Shown here: positions 8,313-16,971 of the stretch, one piece after another | Position numbering within the stretch: the stretch's first letter is position 1 | Layout of the letters: every line of letters begins with the position of its first letter | DNA from: Streptomyces sp. NP160 | Lineage (GTDB): Bacteria > Actinomycetota > Actinomycetes > Actinomycetales > Quadrisphaeraceae | Assembly: GCF_006335115.1 (NCBI RefSeq) | Contig: NZ_VDMJ01000050.1 | Coordinates: forward strand, 28,892-92,891 | DNA: 64,000 nucleotides | Direction of reading: 5' to 3' | Program-made: the position numbers and the translations under genes | The notes under the pieces: generated by a model | Database searches by the model: none | Told to the model about the DNA's origin: nothing | Seen by the model: only the letters and a program-made list of their open reading frames with translations

Positions 8313-8546
8313 TCAGGAGGCGACGTGGTCGCGGTGGTGCGACGAGCTTCGGTGAGGGGCGTGGTGACGGTCGTGGTGGTGCCGCGCGGTGGTGATGTCG
8401 ACCACCGGGGCGTGCGCGCCCGGCCTCCGGCGGTGCAGCACCCGCTCGCGCCGGTCCGCCCGCACGACCGTGCCCCCGACGAGCAGCGCGAGCGCGGTGG
8501 CGACGGGCAGCCAGGCCACGAGCACAGCGATGAGCCAGATGTCCAC
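8313..8546 (-). CDS. Small single-helix membrane protein (family member 3)
   Basis: 77 residues from GTG 8546. The N-terminal helix (VDIWLIAVLVAWLPVATALALLVGG) is followed by TVVRADRRERVLHRRR and a very histidine-rich tail (HHHDRHH, SSHHRDH). The first 36 residues closely match family member 1 at 5589-5792, which fixes this start although the frame is open further upstream. It is probably co-transcribed with the GT2 gene downstream. The His-rich tail could bind metal, but that is speculation. Function unknown. Confidence 0.6.
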   Translation of the reverse strand: MDIWLIAVLVAWLPVATALALLVGGTVVRADRRERVLHRRRPGAHAPVVDITTARHHHDRHHAPHRSSSHHRDHVAS

Positions 8547-8623
8547 GGCTCCAGTGGGGGCCCCGTCGTCTGGATCTCCATGGACGCCGCCTGGGAGTGC
8601 CCTGGACGCCGCACAGCCGGCCG

Positions 8624-9493
8624 TCACGCAGGCACCGCCCAGGTCGCGGGCTGACCCTTGGTGTAGTTCTCGGCCTCGACCGCGCCGCCGGCGATCGCCT
8701 CGGCAGGCAGGTCGAAGCAGACCTGGTAGTCGGCGGCGCCGCCCGCCCTCAGGTTGGGCTGCTGGAAGCCCGGCCGGGGGACGGTGGCGGTGCAGCCGGT
8801 CCAGGAGTAGTTGCGGGCGTCGGTGCCCAGGAACGCCATCTGCAGCTCGGCCCAGGGGATGCCCTCCCCGGCGCCGTTGTAGACGACGCTGACGTCAGCG
8901 AGGACGTAGCGGCCCGTGGGCGGCTTGTTGTAGGGGTTGGCCTCGGCGATGGCCGCGTCGGCGCTGGTGTTCACGGCCGTGATGGTCACCGTGTAGTCGC
9001 CGACGGTCGCGCTCTGCCCGTACGCGAGCCCCTCCAGCGCAGCCGCGGGTGCGCTGGAGGACGGCGGAGCAGCCGGTGGCGCCGCGCTCGCGGAGGGCGC
9101 GGGCGTCGCTGACGGCGAGGGAGCCGGCGCGCTCGCTGACGGCGCCGGACGGGCTGGGGGCGCGGACGTGCTCACCAGCCGGTCGCCGAGCTGCACCACG
9201 TAGACGACGTCCACGACGAGCGCCACCACCAGTGCGAGGGCGCTCGCGGCGACGCCCACCGCGGCGCGCCTGCGGCCGCCGTGCAGGCCGCGCCGGCCCA
9301 GCACCAGCGCGAGGACGCCCATCACCACCCCGCCGAGCGCCGCGAGGACGCCGAGCAGGTTCACCAGCGGAACCCAGCACAGGAGCAGCGCGACCACGCC
9401 GCACACCAGCGCCGTCAGGGCCATCCACGTCGAGGGGCGTGGCGGCGGCGCTGCCAGCCCAGGTCGCTCCGCTGTGGTGTTCGCGTCCGACAC
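8624..9493 (-). CDS. Membrane protein with DUF4190-like N-terminus and DUF4352-like C-terminus
   Basis: 289 residues from GTG 9493, preceded by GGGGGG; a GTG seven codons upstream lacks such a site. Two hydrophobic helices with a basic turn (LGRRGLHGGRRRAAVG) form a DUF4190-type module. A third helix (ALALVVALVVDVVYVV) follows, then a long Pro/Ala/Ser linker (about 115-160). The C-terminal beta-rich domain (GDYTVTITAVNTS ... RYVLADVSVVYNG ... CFDLP) resembles the immunoglobulin-like DUF4352 fold of many actinobacterial lipoproteins. It probably sits in the membrane with the last domain outside. Role unknown. Confidence 0.65.
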   Translation of the reverse strand: MSDANTTAERPGLAAPPPRPSTWMALTALVCGVVALLLCWVPLVNLLGVLAALGGVVMGVLALVLGRRGLHGGRRRAAVGVAASALALVVALVVDVVYVVQLGDRLVSTSAPPARPAPSASAPAPSPSATPAPSASAAPPAAPPSSSAPAAALEGLAYGQSATVGDYTVTITAVNTSADAAIAEANPYNKPPTGRYVLADVSVVYNGAGEGIPWAELQMAFLGTDARNYSWTGCTATVPRPGFQQPNLRAGGAADYQVCFDLPAEAIAGGAVEAENYTKGQPATWAVPA

Positions 9494-9559
9494 GTCGCCC
9501 CCCGGCTCCGGCACGCCGCGCTCGGCAGTGAGCGCGGACAGCAGAACCTAACCCGCTGC

Positions 9560-9853
9560 TCAAGCGGGGACGGCCAGGGCCAGCACCGCCCCTCCGAGCA
9601 GGAGCGCGGGCAGGGCGGCGACGTCGCCGAGCGTGAGCCCGTGCTGGTAGGTGAACTCCACGAGGATCGGCCCCTCCAGAGGGCTGTTGAGCAGCCACCA
9701 CACCCCGGTGACGACGACGGCGCTCAGCCCCACCCGCCAGGCGCTGTGCGGCACCGGCGCATGCACCAGCGTCAGCAGGCAGGAGAGGGCCAGCAGGGCG
9801 AGGGCGAGCCCGACGACCCCAGCGACGAGCAGGGGCAGGCGCAGTCCGGGCAT
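9560..9853 (-). CDS. Small hydrophobic membrane protein, unknown
   Basis: 97 residues from ATG 9853. It has three hydrophobic stretches: residues 6-31, 42-55 (VGLSAVVVTGVWWLL), and the C-terminal 74-96. A conserved-looking polar loop, NSPLEGPILVEFTYQHGLTLGD, joins the last two. No family is recognised. It lies 44 bases downstream of the polysaccharide deacetylase on the same strand, so it may be the last gene of that transcript. The membrane topology is clear; the function is not. Confidence 0.55.
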   Translation of the reverse strand: MPGLRLPLLVAGVVGLALALLALSCLLTLVHAPVPHSAWRVGLSAVVVTGVWWLLNSPLEGPILVEFTYQHGLTLGDVAALPALLLGGAVLALAVPA

Positions 9854-9897
9854 CGGGACATCATGCCCAGGCACCCCGGTGCAGAAGGCGTCCGCGG

Positions 9898-10785
9898 TCA
9901 GACCTGCGGCGGCACCAGCGTCCGCGGCGGCAGCCCGAGCGAGCGGACGTGCTCCGCGATGTCCTCCATCGGCGCCAGCCACACGTCGTCCATGCCGAGC
10001 ACCCGCTCCAGCAGCCGCTCCAGCTCCAGCGCACGGCCCGGACGCCCCGACAGGAACGGGTGGCAGGTGAGCACCCAGCACCCACCGGCTGCTCGGAGCC
10101 CGTCGAGCTCGGCCTCCCACACCGCCCGGGCCACCGCCGGCGCCTCGATGAGCCCGCTCCCCACCAGGCCGGGCAGGTAGGCGAAGCGCTCCCAGTCGTC
10201 CAGGGCCCAGTGGATGGGGATCTCGACGACGGACGAGGCCGACGACGCAGACGACGACGCAGACGACGACGCGGCCAGCTCGTACGGACTGTCGCCGTCC
10301 ATGAGGGAGGAGTCGTAGAGGAAGCCGCGCTCGGCCAGCAGCGAGGCGGTCCGCCACGAGGCGTCCCACATCGGCGCGCGGTACCCGACCGGCCGCACCC
10401 CGGCCACCGCCTCCAGCGCCGCCAGCCCGCGGTCGAGCGCGGTGGCCTCCTCCGCCTCGGTCAGCGCCGACGGCTGCTCGTGCAGGTAGCCGTGGTGGCC
10501 GACCTCGTGGCCGGCGGCCACCACGTCGCGGACCGCACCGGGGTAGCGCTCGGCGGTCCACCCGGGCACGAAGAATATGAAGCGCACGCGGTGGCGCTCC
10601 AGCAGGTCGAGCAGGCGCGGCAGCCCGACCAGCGGCCCGTAGGACTGGTGCGTGATGACGCTCGCGCGGGCGGCCACCTCGGGCTGCTCCCACAGCAGCC
10701 CGGACTCGGCGTCGAGGTCGAACGTGAACGACGCCGCGGCCCGCGCGCCGCCCGGCCACGGCAGCGGTGCCGGCAGGCGGCTCAC
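9898..10785 (-). CDS. Polysaccharide deacetylase (NodB / PuuE-like)
   Basis: 295 residues from GTG 10785, which overlaps the stop of the upstream ureohydrolase (GTGA), so the two are coupled. FTFDLDAES carries the DxD metal/catalytic motif, [12 protein letters not shown] the metal-binding histidines, and VGYRAPMWD the RxP motif of the carbohydrate esterase 4/NodB fold. The order and the HHGYLHE form are closest to the PuuE-like branch. A low-complexity Ser/Ala tract (about 170-186) comes from a 12-bp repeat. The family removes acyl groups from amino sugars or hydrolyses cyclic amides in nitrogen catabolism. The agmatinase upstream argues for nitrogen metabolism; the nearby polysaccharide genes argue for sugar deacetylation. 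Both remain open. Confidence 0.75.
   Translation of the reverse strand: MSRLPAPLPWPGGARAAASFTFDLDAESGLLWEQPEVAARASVITHQSYGPLVGLPRLLDLLERHRVRFIFFVPGWTAERYPGAVRDVVAAGHEVGHHGYLHEQPSALTEAEEATALDRGLAALEAVAGVRPVGYRAPMWDASWRTASLLAERGFLYDSSLMDGDSPYELAASSSASSSASSASSVVEIPIHWALDDWERFAYLPGLVGSGLIEAPAVARAVWEAELDGLRAAGGCWVLTCHPFLSGRPGRALELERLLERVLGMDDVWLAPMEDIAEHVRSLGLPPRTLVPPQV
10229..10275. repeat. Short GAC/GCA-rich tandem repeat inside the deacetylase
   Basis: The 12-base unit GACGACGCAGAC recurs two to three times with small variations and encodes a Ser/Ala tract on the minus strand. It lies in a loop region of the deacetylase and looks like replication-slippage expansion. It could vary in length between strains. 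Confidence 0.6.
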
Positions 10786-11342
10786 CGGCGTGCCCCCACC
10801 CGCAGGGCCAGCGCGGTGACCAGCTCGTAGGCGACGTTGGCAGCGGCGACGGCGGTCACCTCGGCGTGGTCGTAGGCCGGGGAGACCTCCACCACGTCGG
10901 CGCCGACCAGGGGCAGGTCGGCGATGCCCCGCAGCACAGCGAGCAGCTCGCGGCTGGTCAGCCCGCCGGCCTCGGGCGTGCCGGTGCCGGGCGCGAAGGC
11001 GGGGTCGAGCATGTCGATGTCCACGGAGACGTAGACGGGGTGCTCCCCCACGCGCTGGCGCACCCTCTCGATGATGCCGCGCACGCCGATGTCGTCGACG
11101 TCGCGGGCGTGGACGGCGGTGAAGCCGAGCGCGGCGTCGTCCAGGAGGTCGGCGCGGTCGAACAGGGAGCCGCGGATGCCCACGTGGGCGGAGCGGTCCT
11201 TGACCAGCAGCCCCTCCTCCGAGGCCCGGCGGAACGGGGTGCCGTGCGTGCAGGGAGCGCCGAAGTAGGTGTCCCAGGTGTCGAGGTGCGCGTCGAGGTG
11301 CACCAGCGCCAAGGGGCCGTGACGGCGGGCCAGCGAAGCCAC
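10782..11342 (-). pseudogene. Agmatinase/ureohydrolase, N-terminal third missing at island edge
   Basis: 186 residues remain against about 310-350 for the family. What is left is well conserved: [16 protein letters not shown] holds the DAHxD manganese motif, [13 protein letters not shown] follows as in agmatinases, and [20 protein letters not shown] holds the SxDxDxxDP manganese motif. The first metal motif (GGDHS) and everything before it are absent. Reading the frame backwards from 11342 leaves recognisable sequence within a few codons and meets TGA near 11430. Base composition drops just beyond this point, so the loss coincides with the left edge of the foreign island. The remnant should lack a complete binuclear manganese site. 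It may still be translated, since the deacetylase is coupled to its stop. Confidence 0.85.
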
Positions 11343-11691
11343 ACGGACGATCCGGACGAAGGCGAAGCGAGGCTGGTCGCCGTTCGTGGGTGGGCAGCTT
11401 GACCGTCTCGCGCCAGGCCATGCTGCAATTCACGATGACCGGGAGCAGAGTGCGGACTGCAGCTAGCGGCTGACTAGAGCGCCTGCTACACGAGCAGCTC
11501 GGCGCCTAGGGTGTGCGAGTCGAATCGCCACCCGCTTCGGAGCACCACGCGCTGCACGCGCCTGACAGAACCAGCGACTCAGTTCTAGCCACATTCCATT
11601 GTCCGCTTGGGCCACCTGAACACCAGGACGACGCTCGATATGAGAGACCCTAGGCAGTGCGCAGAAGTCACCATCCGGAGGAGTCACCCCG
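11343..11691. other. Left junction of the low-GC island; no convincing gene
   Basis: About 350 bases between the broken agmatinase and the first island gene. Composition changes from GC-saturated to mixed, with more A/T from about 11400 onwards. I see no transposase remnant, tRNA or clear direct repeat shared with the right edge. GGAGGAG at 11677-11683 is the ribosome-binding site of the next gene. The promoter of the island cassette probably lies here, but no confident -35/-10 pair stands out. Confidence 0.5.
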
Positions 11692-12711
11692 TTGAGAATC
11701 CTACTTCCCGCGAGGATCGTAGAGAGGCATGTCGGTGGAAACACCACCTACTCTCGAGAGCTGAAAACAGGCTTGCTCGCTAGAGGACATGCAGTTGACT
11801 CCATTCCAGCGGGTGGCAATCCGATAACAACCCTGCTGCGCGAGACGTTCGCATCGCAGGCTTCCCAGAGCTCAGAAACGGTCCTTCACTTCACCGCGGA
11901 CACGGGACCTCTTCTAAGGTCGCGATCTCCAGCCGTTGTCACCGTTCATGGAGTGGCTAGCCGTTGGATCAACACAGCGAGGAATCGCCGCCAGGAAGCC
12001 GCATGGAGATTCCGCGTACAGAGGGCGATATCCAGCGTCGACCGAATAATCACCGTCTCGAACTCCAGCGCGGAAGACATACTGGCCACATTCAAGGTGC
12101 CCCAGTCAGACATCAGCGTCATTCCCCATGGAATATCCCCAGCATTCTTTGAAGCCGGCGCGTCACGCGATACCATGGGCGAAACTAGTGCGCCATTTGC
12201 TCTTTACATCGGAAATCTCGAACCCCGCAAGAACCTGATTAACCTGATAGAAGCATTCGCAAAGCCTCCAATGGCCTCCATAGGGGCGAGGCTGGTTATC
12301 GCGGGTCGACCCGCTTGGAACTATGCAGAGATACTGAAAGCGCTCGAAGGGGCCGAGAACATAGAGTACCTCGGATTCATTGACAACTCTACCCGCATGT
12401 CTCTCCTAAAGAAAGCGCGCCTGTTTGTCTTTCCCTCACTGTATGAAGGCTTCGGCTTTCCGGTTCTGGAGGCTCTCGCAGCCGGGTTACCGGTAGCAAC
12501 CTCGCGCCGAGGATCGCTCGCGGAAGTGGCCGGCCCGTCATGGGAGCTAAGCGAGTTGAATGCGGATGCCCTAGCGCGGGATCTCAGCCGCGCCTGGCAA
12601 GACGAAGATTGGCTGACTGAGTGCTCAGTCGCAGGCCCAGAATGGGCTAGGCAGTACAACTGGGAGACGAGTGTCGAGAAGCATGAATCGGTGTACAGGG
12701 AGATCATCTGA
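11692..12711 (+). CDS. GT4-family glycosyltransferase (island gene 1)
   Basis: 339 residues. The TTG start is unusual here but supported by GGAGGAG eight bases upstream and by MRILLPARIVERHVGGNTTY, a normal GT4 N-terminus. LYIGNLEPRKNLINLIEAF and FPSLYEGFGFPVLEALAAGLPV are the donor-domain hallmarks of GT4 mannosyltransferase-like enzymes. Codon use is clearly unlike the flanking genes, with many A/T-ending codons. First gene of the imported cassette; its stop overlaps the next ATG. Predicted to add one sugar to the repeat unit; donor unknown. Confidence 0.85.
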   Translation: MRILLPARIVERHVGGNTTYSRELKTGLLARGHAVDSIPAGGNPITTLLRETFASQASQSSETVLHFTADTGPLLRSRSPAVVTVHGVASRWINTARNRRQEAAWRFRVQRAISSVDRIITVSNSSAEDILATFKVPQSDISVIPHGISPAFFEAGASRDTMGETSAPFALYIGNLEPRKNLINLIEAFAKPPMASIGARLVIAGRPAWNYAEILKALEGAENIEYLGFIDNSTRMSLLKKARLFVFPSLYEGFGFPVLEALAAGLPVATSRRGSLAEVAGPSWELSELNADALARDLSRAWQDEDWLTECSVAGPEWARQYNWETSVEKHESVYREII

Positions 12712-13781
12712 TGAGAGTGTTAGTTCTTCATGCTTACAGCGCCCACAACAAGGGGGACGGCTTGCTGGTGGACGAAACACTACACCTGATCAAGCAGGCG
12801 CTTGGTGAGTCAAATGAGATACATCTAATTGCTTCTGATCCGAGCAGTTTTGCGCATCTCCCGATCGACGGCCTTCACAACTCAAAGCCGAAACACCCCA
12901 GAGCTTTGATCGACTACGTCCGCCAGCTGTGGATGATGCGAACCTATGACGTCGTCGTCGCGGTAGGAGGGGGCTACCTTCGTGCGGGTAATTGCATCGA
13001 GGCCCTCAAAACGCTAGCCATTCATGGCCCGCAACTCTTGGCCGCAACCGCATCCAGAAGACCAGCCATCTACCTGCCGCAGAGTATCGGCCCCCTACGC
13101 GGGCCATCTGGGCCACTTTTCCGGATGCTTCTCAGAAGGACCAGGAAAGTCTTCCTTCGCGACGATGTATCCGTGCGCGAACTCCATCTCCCGAACACTC
13201 AAAGAACGAACGACCTGGCCCTCATGGCGCGCCCTTCGAACCATCGCATCGGGCGCCCCCTACACCACAGACCGATCTTGAGTGTTCGCCACATCCGAGG
13301 CCGCATCCCTCTGCCGGTCTTGAGACTGGCAGAAAAGCTTGATCAGTTCGATGGATACGTGCAAAGTTCGACTGGAGGGAACGATGACACGCACGCTATG
13401 GCGTCCATCAGTCCTCTTGAGACCGTCACCATGACGGAGCTACTTGGACCTGAGCCTTCGGAGCGTCGAGTAGTGATTGCCGTCAGACTGCATGCCGCTC
13501 TTATGGCGTTAAATGCTGGACACCTCGTAATCCACCTCGCATATGAAAGAAAGGGATTTGGGGTTTTCGAGGATCTTGGACTTCTGGAGTATGTTCACAA
13601 GGTTACAGATTTCGATGTCGACCTGGTGCTACACCAAATAATGGCTTTGACTCACAATGCTGACACGCGATCTTCCTACGAACAAGCAGTAGCCGCCGCG
13701 AGACAGCAGGCCATGACTGCACACCAGTCTATTGTCGACGAGCTAGCCCGTGCAGCGGCGACTACGCCCATGGGCGTCTGA
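12711..13781 (+). CDS. Polysaccharide pyruvyl transferase family (WcaK/CsaB-like) protein
   Basis: 356 residues, ATG overlapping the previous stop. The N-terminus MRVLVLHAYSAHNKGDGLLVDE is the family's NxGD-type opening. VVVAVGGGYLRAG is the glycine-rich loop, IYLPQSIGPL the conserved PQSIGP block, and AVRLHAALMAL the RLHA motif near the C-terminus. Members transfer pyruvate ketals to cell-wall or capsular sugars, or are related glycosyltransferase-like enzymes. In this cassette it most likely decorates the repeat unit. Atypical base composition marks it as part of the island. Confidence 0.8.
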   Translation: MRVLVLHAYSAHNKGDGLLVDETLHLIKQALGESNEIHLIASDPSSFAHLPIDGLHNSKPKHPRALIDYVRQLWMMRTYDVVVAVGGGYLRAGNCIEALKTLAIHGPQLLAATASRRPAIYLPQSIGPLRGPSGPLFRMLLRRTRKVFLRDDVSVRELHLPNTQRTNDLALMARPSNHRIGRPLHHRPILSVRHIRGRIPLPVLRLAEKLDQFDGYVQSSTGGNDDTHAMASISPLETVTMTELLGPEPSERRVVIAVRLHAALMALNAGHLVIHLAYERKGFGVFEDLGLLEYVHKVTDFDVDLVLHQIMALTHNADTRSSYEQAVAAARQQAMTAHQSIVDELARAAATTPMGV

Positions 13782-13782
13782 C

Positions 13783-15069
13783 ATGAAGACTTTGGCTAGA
13801 AAGACTCTCGCCCACACGCTGCGCCAGAACAACGCAACAGTGCTGGCTTGGTACCTTTCCGCTGGTTTTATTTTCATAGTTGCCAACCTGGCAATCCTCT
13901 TGCTTCTGAGGTTCGTGCCGCCGGAGGACATCCGCCAGGCGACCGGGGGCTTAGCGCCGCCCGATCGAGCATTCCAGCAGCAGCTCTGGTTCTTGTGGGT
14001 CGTCGCGGCCATTGCTTGGCTTTTCTCTCAGAACCTGAAGGCATCGAACGGCCAGAGATCCCCCACTTCAGACTCATATCAGCTGTATCGCGCTGGCATC
14101 GCCGTGGCAGCCATAGGCGTCGCATCCTATCTCGCATGGGCTGGGATCGCTATTACGCGCGGGTACTCGCCCGGACTTCTGTTGTCAGTTTTGCAGGGTA
14201 ACCCGGCGGCACTTGCCGCTTCACGAGAATACCTCCGACCGGTCGCTGGAATCACCAGTGTGGTCGCGTTTTCGGTGCCAGGCATCTGTGCGGCTATAGC
14301 CTCTCGCCAACCCATTAGCCGTTGGGGCCGCTGGCTCATAGCAATAACTCTTGCAGGAGCCGTTGCCAGAACTTTTCTGAATGCCGAGCGACTGGCTCTG
14401 GAGGAATTTATGCTTCCCGTGCTGGTTGCCATCGCCTTCCGTGACCGGGAGAAGGTAAGCCAGCGCATCCGGTCGGTACTCGTTATAGCTCCGTTTTTTA
14501 CTGTTCTTTTGTTCGCTGCAGGAGAAGCGCTACGGCCGAGCTATACATCTCGATCGGGCGAAGTGGGATTTACGAGTTATATATATGACCGACTCCTCGG
14601 CTACTACCTCTCTGCTCAGGTCAACGGGGAACCGTACGCCAGATTGATACCGCATGTTCCAGCTCCAAATTTCACCGCCGACGCAATCTGGAACGCTCCG
14701 CTCATCGGCTCATTTGTGACCCCAGCCTCGACCTTCGGATTTGACTCGCGAGAAAGATTTGCCATCGCCTTGGGTAGGTACTTGAATCCAGAACTAAATA
14801 CCGTCGCACTACTTCCCAGTATATTGGCCGAGTGGGGCATCTGGTTAGCAGTTCCGGTAGTCCTTTTGTGCACTATAGGCCTGACGGTGGCCTCCAAGCG
14901 CTGCAGTCCTGACCACCCGGCCTCTGCGGCCGCATACGGATTCCTCTTGATTGCTGCACTGGAGTCCGCCCGTTACCCGTATCTCGCTCAATCAAGGTTC
15001 TGGCTCGCTATTTTAGGCTGCCTAATTGTGATCGCAATTTCAAGACGGATCAAGGCAACTGGTGCCTAG
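13783..15069 (+). CDS. Polysaccharide polymerase (Wzy/O-antigen polymerase-like)
   Basis: 428 residues from ATG 13783, one base after the previous stop; an upstream in-frame GTG would overlap that gene. About ten hydrophobic helices, with one long hydrophilic loop (about 245-330) between them, give the usual shape of O-antigen polymerases, which are too divergent for a signature motif. Its place between a pyruvyltransferase and a flippase-like protein supports the assignment. It would join lipid-linked repeat units on the outer face of the membrane. The next gene starts 8 bases before its stop. Confidence 0.65.
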   Translation: MKTLARKTLAHTLRQNNATVLAWYLSAGFIFIVANLAILLLLRFVPPEDIRQATGGLAPPDRAFQQQLWFLWVVAAIAWLFSQNLKASNGQRSPTSDSYQLYRAGIAVAAIGVASYLAWAGIAITRGYSPGLLLSVLQGNPAALAASREYLRPVAGITSVVAFSVPGICAAIASRQPISRWGRWLIAITLAGAVARTFLNAERLALEEFMLPVLVAIAFRDREKVSQRIRSVLVIAPFFTVLLFAAGEALRPSYTSRSGEVGFTSYIYDRLLGYYLSAQVNGEPYARLIPHVPAPNFTADAIWNAPLIGSFVTPASTFGFDSRERFAIALGRYLNPELNTVALLPSILAEWGIWLAVPVVLLCTIGLTVASKRCSPDHPASAAAYGFLLIAALESARYPYLAQSRFWLAILGCLIVIAISRRIKATGA

Positions 15070-16168
15070 CCTGATCAACCGTGCCCTTGGTCACGGTCTC
15101 CTCATCGTCAGCTCTGGCGTTTCGGCAATCCTTCCTTTGGCGCTGCTCAGGTCCATAGACCGCCTCTACGGTGTCGAGATTGGTGCGGCAGCATCAGTGT
15201 CGCTGACGGTCGCCGCCTTTGTCTCGCAGATTGGGGTTGCATATTGGCTGGAGTCTCGAATCCTGGGGCAAACAGCAATTGACTTAGGCATCAGCCCGGT
15301 AATTGTCACGATAGGCCTTGGTGGATGCGTATTGTGGCCGCTGGGTGCCGCCTCCCCATCCGTTGGGTTGTGGCTTGCCGTACCCGCGCTTGCTGCGCTC
15401 GAGGCGACTAGGGCGATCGGCATCTATAGGGGCAGATCACCCTGGGAGCTAATCGCGACGGTGATCCTCCTCATGCTCTGCATCACGGTCCTCTGCATGC
15501 CGCATCAGCTCATTATCTGGATGGCAACGCCGTTAGCTGTCGCCGTTGTAATTTGTCTTCGCCGCTACTCGAGTCGCGGCGGTTTGATGCCTTCACCCAG
15601 GCGAGGGGCTGGTTGGGTACTGGCTGAGACTGCCTCGACTGGGATCGTGCAACCCCTGGTGAGCGTCGTGATTCTGGGTGCCATGGGAGCGTCTGCAGCA
15701 CTCGCCTATCGCTATCTTCTGAGCCTCATCAATCTGTTCTCTCCATTCCTTGCCGTCATACGAATCCGACTGATGCGCAGCCACTCAGATTTCGAGATTG
15801 TCGTGACTGGAGTGGCGGTGACCTTTATCTCGGGAACGCTTATCATTCCAGAAGTGTTTCATCTGTGGAGTTTCTTCTTTGGGGAAGTTTGGAACGAGGT
15901 TGGCATATGGAGCCTGGCTGTGGCCTGTGTTTGGAAGTTCGCCAGCCTGGTGTCAACAATCCCGTTCGCAAGCCTCCGTAGGCTGGGCCGTGCCCGCGAG
16001 GTATTTATTCTGCGCGTTGTATCGAGCGTCATCTATCTGGGGCTGGCTGCGCTTGCGGCTGGCCTGGGAGGCAGCATTTTCTTGGTGATCGCTGCTTACG
16101 CCCTGGCAGAGGCTGCAACAAGTATCATCTACGGGAGGTTTGCGTGGGTCCAAAAATCGCAGTCGTGA
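15062..16168 (+). CDS. Polysaccharide flippase-like membrane protein (Wzx-like)
   Basis: 368 residues from a GTG that overlaps the polymerase by 8 bases. Around ten to eleven transmembrane helices in paired units are visible (for example LALLRSIDRLYGVEIGAAAS, and VSVVILGAMGASAALAYRYL with a polar RLMRSHSD turn). This fits the MATE/PST exporter superfamily that flips undecaprenyl-linked repeats, although it is shorter than the usual 400-480 residues. Assignment rests on topology and on the neighbouring polymerase. Low-GC codon use. Confidence 0.6.
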   Translation: MPSLINRALGHGLLIVSSGVSAILPLALLRSIDRLYGVEIGAAASVSLTVAAFVSQIGVAYWLESRILGQTAIDLGISPVIVTIGLGGCVLWPLGAASPSVGLWLAVPALAALEATRAIGIYRGRSPWELIATVILLMLCITVLCMPHQLIIWMATPLAVAVVICLRRYSSRGGLMPSPRRGAGWVLAETASTGIVQPLVSVVILGAMGASAALAYRYLLSLINLFSPFLAVIRIRLMRSHSDFEIVVTGVAVTFISGTLIIPEVFHLWSFFFGEVWNEVGIWSLAVACVWKFASLVSTIPFASLRRLGRAREVFILRVVSSVIYLGLAALAAGLGGSIFLVIAAYALAEAATSIIYGRFAWVQKSQS

Positions 16169-16971
16169 CAAGCACGATCGGCAGAGCCGCGGCGTTGAGG
16201 ACTCTGGTAGAAACGATACCGCCGGGGGTGACGATTAGCATCGCCTGGCAGGGCCGTGACTCAGCTGATGCATCCTTGCGAGCGCTACTCGATCAACGAG
16301 GTGCTTCTGTAACCCCAAGCTCCGGTGGGGTCAGCCGCGGGCGCAACGAGGCCTTCGCTCAGATTGAGACCGACGTGAGCCACGTAGTATTCCCCAATGA
16401 TGACACTTACTACCCAGCGGACTTTTTTGAGAAGCTGCAGGCTGAATTGGAGAGCCGCCCAACTGACCTTGGATTATTCCCTGTTTTGCACACCAATGGG
16501 CCGAATCAAGAAGTAGTGCCCAGGGCCGGGCTGTCTACATGGGGGGACGCGAAGGGTTCGGTAGTACGTCGAGTTCTACAGACTGCACACGAGCCCGGCA
16601 TGTTAGCAAGTCGAAAGTTGTACGAGCGCCTTTCGGGATTCAACGAATCACTCGGTGTCGGTTCGGCCACGCCGTATCAGAGTGGTGAAGGAGCGGACTT
16701 CGTCCTCCGTGCGATAGGCTGCGGCGTCAAAGTCTCTGACCTATCTGGAGTCCTTTACGCTTTGGAATCCCCACAGGAGCGCGACCAAGACTTGCGTCGG
16801 AAACGACTTCGTTATGATGTGGGCACCGCGCACATGCTAGGTATCCACCACCAATCGTCTGGCGTCAAAAGGACGACAGCTCGCTTTCTTGTGGCGAATC
16901 TAGTTCGCGGTCGAAGCCTTCGGGCGACTCTCCGGGTGCTGAGCGCGTTCCGAGCCGGTTGGTCTCGATGA
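16144..16971 (+). CDS. GT2-like glycosyltransferase (island)
   Basis: 275 residues from GTG 16144, overlapping the flippase end by 25 bases. KIAVVTSTIGRAAALRTLVET opens a GT-A fold. GGVSRGRNEAF is the family-2 element before the metal site, and VVFPNDDTYYP supplies the DxD-like motif. HEPGMLASRKLYERLSGFNESLG is the acceptor-side block common in capsule GT2 enzymes. It has no membrane helix and presumably works at the inner membrane face on the growing repeat. Base composition is atypical for the chromosome. Confidence 0.75.
   Translation: MGPKIAVVTSTIGRAAALRTLVETIPPGVTISIAWQGRDSADASLRALLDQRGASVTPSSGGVSRGRNEAFAQIETDVSHVVFPNDDTYYPADFFEKLQAELESRPTDLGLFPVLHTNGPNQEVVPRAGLSTWGDAKGSVVRRVLQTAHEPGMLASRKLYERLSGFNESLGVGSATPYQSGEGADFVLRAIGCGVKVSDLSGVLYALESPQERDQDLRRKRLRYDVGTAHMLGIHHQSSGVKRTTARFLVANLVRGRSLRATLRVLSAFRAGWSR

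Noticed and set aside
11463..11747. 94-residue minus-strand open frame at the left island edge
   Set aside because: Considered as a possible IS or gene remnant, but it overlaps the well-supported TTG start of the first island gene and shows no motif.
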